Assembly: GCA_021234155.1 (NCBI GenBank)
Contig: JAJEKV010000222.1
Coordinates: forward strand, 62,001-126,000
From: Isoetes taiwanensis
Lineage: Eukaryota; Streptophyta; Lycopodiopsida; Isoetales; Isoetaceae
Direction: 5' to 3'
DNA: 64,000 nt
Under the pieces are notes generated by a model. It was not told where the DNA came from. It saw only the letters and a program-made list of their open reading frames with translations, and searched no databases. The position numbers and the translations under genes are program-made. Positions 53,840 through 63,104 of this stretch are shown here, piece by piece; position 1 is the stretch's first letter, and each line of letters starts with the position of its first letter.

Positions 53840-55322
53840 CCAATTAAAGTATGTTGCTCGAAAATCAGAGAGGGGTAGGCCTCCAAACTTATCCAGATTG
53901 AGTTTTCGCCAGTAATTGGATTAATGAGTTCGTATTGGAGGCAATGAGAGAAAAACCATATTTCACAATGCTGTAGCTGTAGAAACTTTTGATCAACCAT
54001 TTGTTTGGACGGATTTCCTTTTTGGGTTGGCCATAATGGCAAACCCTCGGAGAGGTGGGTTGATAGAATATGCCACTAGACATGCTAATTCAACAGAAGG
54101 AGATTGGAGTCTCTCTGCATTGAACAGTTCTGATCGAAAGCCTCTCTGCCTTATGTGGCATGATCAGAGCGGCCTCCTATGATGACACATAGATTTGCGT
54201 GTGAGAGTGTTAGGATAGCTTGATCTTGATAAGAACTCCATCACAAAAGCTTCAACCTCCCCAATTCCGGCGCTATTCGCCGCCATAGCCAGTCGAATTC
54301 AACCCCAAATCGCCATAGCCGGATTATTTCTTCTTCTCGAGACATATGTGTGATGGTATGGTATGGCAGCTTACTCGCACAACAGCTCATATTGCCCCTT
54401 CGCCAGATCTTGAAAAGGGAAAAATCTCGTTAACGCTTCTATTCTCCGGCCGGTGGGTTACGAAAGACAGAAATTCGGTTTACGGAATGATCCTTGCCTT
54501 CGATTTCTTTGCTTGGCCATGGATTCTAAAGAGGCAACCCAAAGATATTTTCCAATTGGTAAATTATACGAACCAATAGATGAATTTGGGCCTGAATACT
54601 AAAGAACGAATGCTAGTAATGAATGATTACTATTCATAGTGGCACCCGTATTCACTGTAACTTATATAACATTCAGAGGAGCAATTTGAGGATGCTTTCC
54701 TACAGTTGTTGAACTAGAGTATGATACAACATTCTTAGTATGCTACAATGATACTATATAAGAAGCAAACAAATTGATGCAATTCATAAAAAAATTCAGT
54801 TAGACATTCAACAACCAAGAAGATATCAAAAACCCTTTTTTCGAAGATGTAAAGTTGGGTTAGGGAAGATTCTAACTTATCCACTACTAATATGCAGCCA
54901 TATGGCATACATTCTTTCTTAGAATGTCAAGTTACGAGATATGTCCAGTTTTTTACTTGCATTCTCAGATTTTGATTGCAATCCAAGATTTTTACTTCCC
55001 ATTCTAGAGATCTTTACTTGAATTCTGGAATTCCTAGTACTATTACTTGCATTTTACCTTACATTTTAGTTTCTTAATTAAAAGTTTAGAGCCTGGGGGA
55101 ATTGAACCCCGGTGAAACTATAGCCTAGCAACAAATCAACAGATCGTGAAAAGGGGGTTAAACAAGAGTAGCTGTCATCTTCAAACAAGAATATTGCCTT
55201 CCTTAAACAAGAATGGCTGTTATCTAGTATCTGCCTCTGCTTCATCGCCTGAATCATGAAAAAGCTTACAAAACTAGGAAATGCAAAAGAAAATCTTAGC
55301 CTAGCAAGAACCTTTCAAAAAA
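53840..55322. other. No clear gene; possible box B on the minus strand
   Basis: A 77-codon frame at 54,346-54,579 has protein-like composition but no known match. At 55,090-55,112 the minus strand reads CCGGGGTTCAATTCCCCCAG, a good T-arm/box B without a visible partner; it is probably SINE-derived. The rest is AT-rich. Confidence 0.35.
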
Positions 55323-55569
55323 TCTTAACAAAGAACCATCATTCAATTAAATTGGGATTATGTCTTGATTTTGGGACAAATTTCATATTGCAATTTTTTA
55401 GTAACTTGACAAAAGTCACTATATGTTAAGATATAATCACACACCTTAATATAAATTCACACCTTAACTTCAAATCACAAAATCATATATCATGAAACTC
55501 AAGTAGTACACAACTTTTATTAACTGTGATTGATACATAGTAATGTAGAAAATATATTTACATAGTTTT

Positions 55570-58540
55570 TCATTTTCCCACCAGCATCCCCAAGGATATG
55601 AGAACCTTATTCCTTATATCCTGAGGTATTGTAACTCTCGCTGTTTTACTTGGAATAGTTTTTGGAGTCCACGAGTACAATACGGTTTCAATGTCTAGCC
55701 AAAGATCAGGATCACTAGGATTTCTCCTCCACCTCTTTGTCCAACAATCTGAATATCTTTCTTTATCGGTGACATTAGTCAATGGTGTCTTTGGACACCA
55801 CCATTCCACGCGCACCTTATTGAAGTTAACATCACCTTCTTCTTTGCAAATATCCGAGATAGTGTATCCCAACCACAATTGGATAGGTCTCTAGATCCGG
55901 CTTGGTTTTACTACTACAAATTGGTGGCACTCCACGTCGAGAGAAGGTTCATAACAATCCATGCCTAGATATTTTGGCCTATTCTTCTTAGGACCAACAT
56001 AGTGTTTATCGATTGAGGAGGAGCATATGCCTTCACAATGCTACTAATGGTACCATCATCTTCGCCAAGACCAGCTAATGTTTTCCACTTACTTTTTGGG
56101 GAACCACCCTTCTTTCAGCTCTTCCGAGGATGTGTCTACCTCATCCAACAAGTTGATCACCTTCTTCCAATAATCTATCAATGCACGATTAGTCTCATCC
56201 GAATTAGTTTGCCAATGCATGATGTAGTCATTGATGCCATCCTTAGTCAATCCCAATTGCTTGACTTCTTCAGCTTGGTTTTAGAGCTTTTGGTTGACCA
56301 GAGGTATCATAGGCTTGCCATTTGCATCCCCCGTGCCAAATTTCTGCCCCACCTCTCCACTTCTCCTCCGAAGGTCTCATTTTCCATTGCATGATTGGAA
56401 TCCCTTCTCTCTCACCCAAAAAGTGAATCAAGAGGTCTACAATGACCTTCCATGTCGAGAGCATAACCATCCACAAAACTCTTCCAATCAGGCACTTCTT
56501 CTATGATAGATCCTATAGGAGATGGATTTGTACATCCATGAAATATTTCCAATAGCCCCGGGAAAGTTGGTAATCTGTCACATTGCCTCAATACATGACT
56601 ATATTTTCCAAACAATGCATCCACATCCTCATGAGTATGTCCAGGGCATTAGGAACCCCAAATTGACTCTTTCAAAAATACCCACAAATTGTTAAGTAGG
56701 ATAGGAAAGAAAACATCCACATGTTCTTATTTTGACCAAAGACAAAGTTGCAAGAGGAGCTTTCTCAAGGCAGATCTCGAGGTTTAACACGAGATGTTGA
56801 AGCTCCAACATGTTCATTAGGTCCATTCCTCCCTAAACCTTGCCTCCATCCAACAATGCACTATGTAGTGCCCGGCTAGTCAGAGGGATCCCTGAGAGGG
56901 TGACCATTGTAACCCTTCTCATAGTTTCTTAAACACCTCATGATACTCCTAATGTGAAAACCGGACCATCACTCCACAACTCTAAACTGAAATGGCCATA
57001 ATAGGTCCAGGACGCCCATGCAATATTGCCCCTACCATTGAAATCTGCAAAGGGTATGATCTTCCACATGACTTAGGAATGTACTTGAATTGTGGAAGAC
57101 AAGTCTTCTGTTGGTCCATTTTATCATGTATAATACATAGATAGTTATTAGGTTCCATTTGCGTATAAGGTCCTCCACATTCAATAAGTTGATCTACATG
57201 ATAGTTGATATGTCATATGGTCCTTCATAGCTTCCCTTATCTTTGCCCTTAGACTTGGTTGCACAGTCTTATCTAGTGTCTCCTTCAAACTTAGCACATA
57301 AATTGCACTTGGCAAAGTTGTTTGAAGTTGCTATGGTCACATGCTTGAAATGCTTATTCCATAGCCTACTAAAACGGGATGGGATATAGAGGCCACTCCA
57401 AGTTCCAAGCAATGCATTTATTTCCTCTAATATGCTCTTAAGGTACAATGGGATGGCAATCTCTTTTCAACAATAACTCTACCCTGTTTCATCCTTCTTA
57501 CTCTTATGTGGCATGTTTTACGCATTGAAATCCACATATCTTTCAAATATTTCCTTTGCAGCTATAGTTCTTGAGGTAGGCCTTACCAGGCCAGTGTTCC
57601 CATGCAATGCAATTTTACTACCATTTTCATGTCTCTTTTTGCCGGTTTGTGCCAAGAAGAGGTTGGAATTCCATGTATAGCCATCCATGCTTTTGAACAT
57701 ATCCACTTTCCATTCAATGGGAATCTTTTTTCTTCTTTGATCTTTCATCCCGAATTGCATAGCCAAATATGGTGTACATGAAATTCCTCCGCTATCACAC
57801 TTATGTTCCCGATATGTAGCTCTTGCTACCACCATCTTCTATTGTGAACATTCTAATGCGGGAGGCCCAACAACATTCACTTCCTCTAACCCTTTTGCAT
57901 CGGGGCTTCAGGAGAACAATCATAATCTGACTTGCATCTTTTGGTGGGATAATGTTTGAAAGTTGGAAGTGGCCTCTTGCTACATTGTGTGAACATTATT
58001 GACAATGGTTCTACATCTATAAGAAACGTGTAGTTCCCCCAGGTTGAATCTGTCCCTAGGCCATGCAACAATAGTTGGAACCTCTAGTTGCTTCACACAA
58101 GCAAGGCATTCTTGTTTGCCTGAACCCTTTTCCTTCCAATTGTCATATAATTTTGAGATTGCCACACCTAACCTGTCCTCCCCTAATCTTTCATCATTCA
58201 CTGCATTGATAGGATCCGCTAGAACAATAATCCCTTCTTTCTATGCCTCTCATTGCATGCATGCGGGATCTTGACCTTTTTGTTTTTCCAATCGAAGCCG
58301 GTATAAAGTACAATTTCCTTTCCTTTGCATCATCCTTTTCATTTGAGGTCTTTTCCTTTCCTTTGCCATCATCAACATCATTTGGAGTCTTTTCCTTTCC
58401 TTTGCCATCATCAACATCATTTGAGGTATTTTCCTTTCCTTGGCCATCATGTTCATTAGTTGGGGATTTTTCCTTGCCTTGATCAGCATCATTAGGGGCT
58501 TTTTTTTTAGCATTTTGCATGCCATTGACCTAGAATGCAT
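55570..58540 (-). pseudogene. Transposase-like gene (HDKMDQ.KT / HTHEDVD family), copy B
   Basis: The N-terminus (about 58,540-58,200) carries a 16-residue repeat (DDGKGKEKTPNDV type, three to four units) and then KRSRSRMHA. Next come ERLGEDRLGVAISKLYDNWK and ECLACVKQLEVPTIVAW (58,190-58,060), TGKKRHENGSKIALHGNTGL and VRPTSRTIAAKEIFERYVDF (57,640-57,520), CIIHDKMDQQKTCLPQF (about 57,138-57,085), FGQNKN (56,740), THEDVDALFGKY in a shifted frame (about 56,635-56,600), and the C-terminal domain WSTPKT-like part (55,878-55,570). Motif order equals copy A. Stops and shifts (one extra base just before HTHEDVD) show decay, but the key motifs are still readable. Confidence 0.6.
58330..58480 (-). repeat. 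Coding minisatellite, about 48 bp
   Basis: Three units of 'cctttcctttgccatcatca' type, 48 bases apart, stay in frame and encode NDVDDGKGKEKT repeats in the N-terminus of the transposase-like protein. Copy A does not have it. Confidence 0.75.
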
Positions 58541-58675
58541 AAAAACATATAGTAAGTTAGCATATCCAAATAACCTCTCAATTCTATTTGATCATTCTAT
58601 TTATATAATGGGACTTCCCAAGTTATTTTCCTCAACATTATATATGAATAAAACCCCTACTTATTAACCTTCTAA

Positions 58676-58962
58676 CTTGTATCCTATAATAACCTTTGTA
58701 ATAAATTTTAACCTTGTAATTATAAGGGATAACCCTTATAAGGGTAATAACCTTAAAGGGTTAATTTAACCCTTAAAGGGATAACCTTGGTATCCTATAA
58801 TAACCCTCATAATAAATTTAACCTTGTTATTACAAGGGATAACCTTGGTATCCTATAATAACCCTTATAATAAATTTAACATTGTTATTACAAGGGATAA
58901 CCTTGGTATCCTATAATAACCCTTATAATAAATTTAACATTGTTATTACAAGGGATAAACTT
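58676..58962 (+). repeat. 58-bp minisatellite
   Basis: Units 58,789-58,846, 58,847-58,904 and 58,905-58,962 start ggtatcctataataaccc. A more diverged, longer unit precedes them from 58,678. It is located just upstream of the transposase-like gene start. Confidence 0.85.
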
Positions 58963-58989
58963 CATGGTCCTTAAAACAATTAACCCTTG

Positions 58990-60080
58990 CAATAAATTTT
59001 CGCGAAGTTATAATGACATTGGCGTTTGAAATTTTGGAAGTTATTATTTCAAGTTAGCATTAAGTTTTCGAACTTTTTCTCTCTCACTTCTGAATTCAAT
59101 TCCAATTCGGGCATTCTAGGCCCACCTTCCCGCCAAAACTTTACCTTACCTTCTAAGCTTCCAATTTCTGGCTTCTATCTGCTTCAATTTGCTTCTCAAG
59201 CTTCTATTATCTGCTTCAATCTGGGGTTTACTTTTGCAATCTCGGCTTCTATTCCTTTAAGCTGCTTCTATCTTTAAACTTCATCGGCTTCCATCCTGTT
59301 TTATCGGCTTCTATGGCTTCTATCTGTTTTTATTTGCGCTTTCGAGCTTCGGCTTTAGGGTTTTTTCGGCTCAAAAGGTTTCTACAAAGCATTAGGGTAA
59401 AGGTCTGGTTTTTTGGCTTTTCGGCTCTATACAATCTCCGGGGCTTGGAATAACAAAGTTTTTCGGTTTTTGGTTTTGTGTTAAAGCTTCTGGGCTTCTC
59501 GGTTTCCAACACGCTTCTATTGCTTCTTCTGGGCTTCTTAAGGCTCAAATCATCTGCTGTTCTTAAGGTTAGTATTTCTTGTTCTTTACTTAAAGTAGTA
59601 TACGAGCTTGAGGGGGGTTAATCAAGGGGAGTGCTTTTCGCTTAGACTTTTACATGCATCGGTCCTATCTTTGCCCTAGCACCTTGGATCTGAGATCTAT
59701 TGCTTATAAACATGTTTCTATTGTTTATATGATCTTGCTCTATGATCTTGCTGTATCTGCTCTTATTCTATTTCACTAGCTCTTGCTCTATCTGCTCTAT
59801 CTGCTCTATCTGCTTTAATTCTATCTGTTCTAAGTAATGAACCAAAACAATGAACAAAATTAATGAACTATGATCTTGCTGTATGATCTTGCTCTATCTG
59901 CTCTAAATAATGAACCAAAACAATGAACTAAACAATGAACTAAACAAGGAGTATTACTATTTGTATTCTGCGCTATCTGTTCAGATTCTATCTGCTCTTA
60001 GATTTGCTCTATCTATTCCCATGGCTTAGTATTCTATTTATCTGTTTTTTTTTTTCTATAGAATAAATAGTTAGAATGGG
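58990..60080. other. Low-complexity intergenic sequence
   Basis: 59,155-59,560 is rich in 'ggcttctatctgctt' phrases and 59,700-60,010 in 'tctgctctatctgct'. Open frames here are compositional. No gene seen. Confidence 0.5.
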
Positions 60081-60084
60081 CGAA

Positions 60085-60252
60085 ATCGCGCTTGGCACAT
60101 TTCTAGTTTGGCTTCTAATTTCCCACTAGGTTAGTCAAATCGCGCCAGGTGCGTTTGTAGTTTGGCCTTTCTATGTCATACTGCTTTACACAAAGCGCGC
60201 CAAATTACACAAATGTGAAAAATCAATATAGCAAACGCGCCTGGCGCGTTTT
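60085..60252. promoter_or_regulatory. GCGCC.GGCGC palindromes upstream of the first 123-aa gene
   Basis: CGCGCTTGGCAC (60,087-60,098), CGCGCCAGGTGCG (60,141-60,153), GCGCGCC (60,195-60,201) and AAACGCGCCTGGCGCGTTTT (60,233-60,252) lie within 170 bases. The last is a perfect palindrome about 86 bases before the start codon. They correspond in position to palindrome cluster 1 of copy A. Confidence 0.55.
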
Positions 60253-60337
60253 GGATTTTGTATATTTAGAATCGTTTTCTGGGGAGAGGAATATCATCTG
60301 CTAATTAGTTAATTTCTCTCGTTCTAGTGCATTACAC

Positions 60338-60709
60338 ATGGCCGCTTCTAGTCCAAATGTACTTCCCCTGGACGACCATCAACGCTGGACCCTGTACAAG
60401 ATACTACTTGATTGTGTTGTTCAAAACATTCACAGAGAGCTGGAGAAGCCATATGACAGTCTACTTGTGGGGCCATGGGAATGCTACCATCGCATCACTG
60501 GACATATACGGCTCCTCATGCTCTTAGTAAGGCTCATGCCAACAAATAAATACGAGGATTTGATTTATAGTATCAAGGATCGATACAGCACTATGGTTTG
60601 GAGACTCGACATTCGCAGGGAGGAAGAGGATGTTGTCATATCAGAGTGGTCCAGTTGGCACTTTACTCGGTATTGGGCCGATGAAGTGGGCCTATGCGAC
60701 ATTTTGTAG
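60338..60709 (+). CDS. 123-aa protein of unknown function, tandem copy 1
   Basis: Intact frame MAASSPNVLPLDDHQRWTLY to WADEVGLCDIL. It looks all-helical: 'DDHQRWTLYKILLDCVVQNI', 'ECYHRITGHIRLLMLLVRLM', 'YEDLIYSIKDRYSTMVWRLD', then an acidic/Trp-rich end. No signal peptide or membrane segment. The second copy 592 bases on is about 89% identical in protein, same length, with no frame damage in either, which argues for selection. Palindromes flank both genes. I do not recognise a family. Its conserved place in the element suggests a role in the element, possibly DNA binding, but that is inference. Confidence 0.65.
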   Translation: MAASSPNVLPLDDHQRWTLYKILLDCVVQNIHRELEKPYDSLLVGPWECYHRITGHIRLLMLLVRLMPTNKYEDLIYSIKDRYSTMVWRLDIRREEEDVVISEWSSWHFTRYWADEVGLCDIL

Positions 60710-60744
60710 AGATATGTAGAGCAAGCTATGTTAGTTCAGAAAGA

Positions 60745-60828
60745 ACACGCGCCTGGCGCATTTTCACAAAAGGAAAATGTACATATATTTAATTTGAATA
60801 TAAATACAATCTCGCGCCTGGCGCAATT
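60745..60828. promoter_or_regulatory. GCGCC.GGCGC palindromes between the tandem genes
   Basis: ACACGCGCCTGGCGCATT (60,746-60,763) and TCGCGCCTGGCGCAATTT (60,812-60,829). The second follows TATAAATACAAT. The pair recurs after the second gene at 61,316-61,391. Confidence 0.55.
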
Positions 60829-60929
60829 TTCCAGCTTAAACTTTTGTCACGCTTATTTTATTATGTTTTTTTTACATGCAATGTCGAAAATATTGAATCC
60901 TTGTGCATATCTCGTTCTAGTGCATACAC

Positions 60930-61301
60930 ATGGCTGCTTCTAGTTCAAATATAGTTCCCCTGGACGACCATCAACGCTGGACCCTGTACAAGATACTACT
61001 TGATTGTGCTGTTCAAAACATTCACAAGGAGCTGGAGAAGCCATATGACAGTCTGTATGACGGGCCATGGGAATGCTACCATCGCATCACTGGACATATC
61101 CGGCTCCTCATGCTCTTAGTAAGGCTCATGCCAACAAATAAATACGAGGATTTGATTTATAGTATCAAGTATCGATACCACACTCTGATTTGGAGACTCG
61201 ACATTCGCAGGGAAGAAGAGGATGATGTCATATCACAGTGGTCCAGCTGGCACTTCACTCGGTATTGGGCCGATGATGTGGGCCTATGTGACATTTTGTA
61301 A
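60930..61301 (+). CDS. 123-aa protein of unknown function, tandem copy 2
   Basis: MAASSSNIVPLDDHQRWTLY to WADDVGLCDIL. About 14 of 123 residues differ from copy 1, clustered at the extreme N-terminus, at LLV/LYD after 'EKPYDS', and around 'KDRYSTMV/KYRYHTLI'. Surrounding non-coding sequence, including the GTTCTAGTGCAT..ACACATGG start context, is also duplicated, so the duplication unit is about 590 bases and carries its own palindromes. Confidence 0.65.
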   Translation: MAASSSNIVPLDDHQRWTLYKILLDCAVQNIHKELEKPYDSLYDGPWECYHRITGHIRLLMLLVRLMPTNKYEDLIYSIKYRYHTLIWRLDIRREEEDDVISQWSSWHFTRYWADDVGLCDIL

Positions 61302-61315
61302 AGATAGGAAGAACT

Positions 61316-61391
61316 TCGGCGCTGGCGCATTTTCCGCAGAATGGAGATGTATATTTTTTTTTATTATAAATACAAACTCGGCGCTGGCGCA
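61316..61391. promoter_or_regulatory. GCGC.TGGCGC motifs after the second tandem gene
   Basis: CGGCGCTGGCGCATTTT (61,317-61,333) and CGGCGCTGGCGCAATTT (61,379-61,395), the second again after TATAAATACAA. They are the duplicated counterparts of the pair at 60,745-60,828, with the left half-site slightly changed. Confidence 0.5.
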
Positions 61392-61490
61392 ATTTGTTTT
61401 AAAATTTAATGTCACGCATATTTTATTATGATGTTTTATATGCAATGTCGAAAACATTGAATCCTTTGATGCCCTCCAGCCAGTATGACC

Positions 61491-61538
61491 AACCCCAAGA
61501 AACTACACATTCTCATTAATCTGTAGTTTCATGGGGTT
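61491..61538. repeat. Hairpin: AACCCCAAGAAACTACA / TGTAGTTTCATGGGGTT
   Basis: 17-base arms with one or two mismatches around a 13-base loop (61,491-61,507 and 61,522-61,538), framed by GATGCC...GGCCATC. It lies between convergent genes and could be a 3'-end structure or a tiny inverted-repeat insertion. Confidence 0.65.
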
Positions 61539-61589
61539 GATAAGGCCCGGCTAAAAGGCCATCAAAGAATTTAAAATTCACAACATCAC

Positions 61590-61919
61590 TTAGATGTTAT
61601 GATATATTTTTTTTTTTTTACTATCCTCATTATACATACCTTTGGATAATTCAAGATCTATAAAATTATAGCTTCTTTGTAATGAAGGTGCGTACATACC
61701 TTTTTTAGACATTCTTTTGGCCACGCATACAAATGTGCCACGCTCTCCCGATTGTGTCGCCACTGGATGTCTTCTTGGAAGAGCTTCATCCTCATAGTTG
61801 CAATTTATAATGCTCACTTTACCGAAACTGTTTCCAAGAGGGACGCCATGGCACTTAGATTCAGGGTCCAGGTCTTCGATTTTACATAATCCAAGTCGAC
61901 GCTTCAAGTTTGCTATCAA
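61590..61919 (-). CDS. Minus-strand element gene of unknown function, first coding exon
   Basis: From ATG 61,919: MIANLKRRLGLCKIEDLDPE, CHGVPLGNSFGKVSIINCNY, DEALPRRHPV and RGTFVCVAKRMSKK. A GTATGT donor at about 61,700 is also present at the equivalent place of copy A (10,930), so the coding exon is probably 61,919-61,702 and the further 35 codons are intron. GLCKI, DEALPRRHPV and the exon end are shared with copy A. No known domain. It is divergent to the RGG gene, sharing an upstream region with GGCGGGA motifs. Confidence 0.5.
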   Translation of the reverse strand: MIANLKRRLGLCKIEDLDPESKCHGVPLGNSFGKVSIINCNYEDEALPRRHPVATQSGERGTFVCVAKRMSKKGMYAPSLQRSYNFIDLELSKGMYNEDSKKKKIYHNI

Positions 61920-62427
61920 TAGATAGCATTCTTCTCCGACGCTGATAATTGAAAATATTAAAGAATGATTTCACATGAGCGGTCTTCAAAGAATATAATA
62001 CGTTTCAAGAACGGTCTTGAAATCATTACTCACCATAGTTTCGGTCGATATGATAGTTCAGTTGAGGATGCGATCGCTAAGTAGAGGTGGTCGATCAGTC
62101 GAGTTGATCAGGCGAGTTGATCAGGCGAGGAGGCTCTCGACCGGAAGAAGTCGGCGAGTCGATGCGGTTTCTTGAAAAATTCGGTGGCGAATGAATAATT
62201 CGGTGTGCCACATAGGCGTTTCTTGAAAATAATAAAAATAAATATCCGTGGATGTGCTTCAATAAGAAAATTAAGTTTTTAATTTGAAATGAGCGGGATA
62301 AGCGGTTAATATAGGCGGGATAAATTGTAATTTAAAATTGGATAGCAATCTGACGGTTCAGATAATGCACCCATAAGTATAAATTTGAATCGCGTCCCAT
62401 AACATTGCATTCGAACATTGCAGCGAT
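61920..62427. promoter_or_regulatory. Divergent promoter region with GGCGGGA motifs, copy B
   Basis: The 500-base interval between the minus-strand gene and the RGG gene holds GAGCGGGATAAGCGG (62,291-62,305) and TAGGCGGGATAAATT (62,312-62,326). The latter is identical to 11,375-11,389 in copy A. E2F-like by resemblance. 'gttgatcaggcgag' is tandemly repeated at 62,103-62,130. Confidence 0.4.
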
Positions 62428-62545
62428 ATGGCGTCCGGAGGATCTGGCGCAACGAGAGGTAGAGGCGGAGGGAGAGGCGTAGGGAAAGGTGGGCGACGGG
62501 CCAACACTCAGGAAGTTCCTGAACAAGTCGGATGACACTTTCGAG
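62428..62545 (+). CDS. RGG-rich first exon of the long element gene, copy B
   Basis: ATG 62,428: MASGGSGATRGRGGGRGVGK, GGRRANTQEVPEQVG, then a TGA at about 62,533 unless the donor lies earlier or a base is lost. Copy A has MSSKVNRGRRTNEGGGGRGI at the same place. RGG/RG-rich starts usually bind RNA or nucleic acid. A GTATTTACT donor at about 62,551 matches GTATTTAAT in copy A, giving an intron of about 550 bases ending at 63,104. Confidence 0.45.
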
Positions 62546-62550
62546 AAGCG

Positions 62551-63104
62551 GTATTTACTATTTCTTCTCGTTACTCTGATTTTACGTGTTATTTTTTAAG
62601 TTTTCTCCATTTATGTATTTGTTTTTATAAGTTTTCTATTGTCTCTGTGTATTTTCTACCTTTTATATTGTTTCTGTGTCATTTCTACTGCTTTTACTAC
62701 CTTGTTTTGTGTGTTTTTGTTATAATCTTCTCCTGTACTCTGTGTTTTTTGTTTTTTGTTTTATAATGTATTCTCCAGGCTTCTCCTATATTCTCCAGTT
62801 CGTATAATGTTGACCGTTTAATTAAAGTTTCTTGCACTTGTTTGTTTATTGTTTTGTTCTGTATTCAGTTCTTTCGATAAGTCTTTTTTCTAGCCTAGTA
62901 TGTCTCCTATAATAAAGAGCGTCTGCAGGGCCTCTCTAAAAACGCGCTAGGCATGATTTATAATATAGATCTTCATGAACCCCTGATTGTTTTTTGCTGT
63001 CTCTGCTACTTTTCTTGTATACCATGTGTGTTTTCCGTAGTAAGGCTTCTATCAAAACGCGCTCGGCGCGATTTCATTACTCACCATATGATTGTAACTT
63101 TCAG
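62551..63104 (+). other. Probable intron containing two palindromes
   Basis: T-rich sequence from GTATTT to TAACTTTCAG (63,095-63,104). It includes AACGCGCTAGGCATG (62,940-62,954) and AAACGCGCTCGGCGCGATTT (63,056-63,075), the same palindrome class as in the promoters. Confidence 0.45.

Noticed and set aside
59330-59548. Lys/Arg-rich minus-strand frame
   Set aside because: Produced by the ggcttct-type low-complexity repeats; repeated phrases only.
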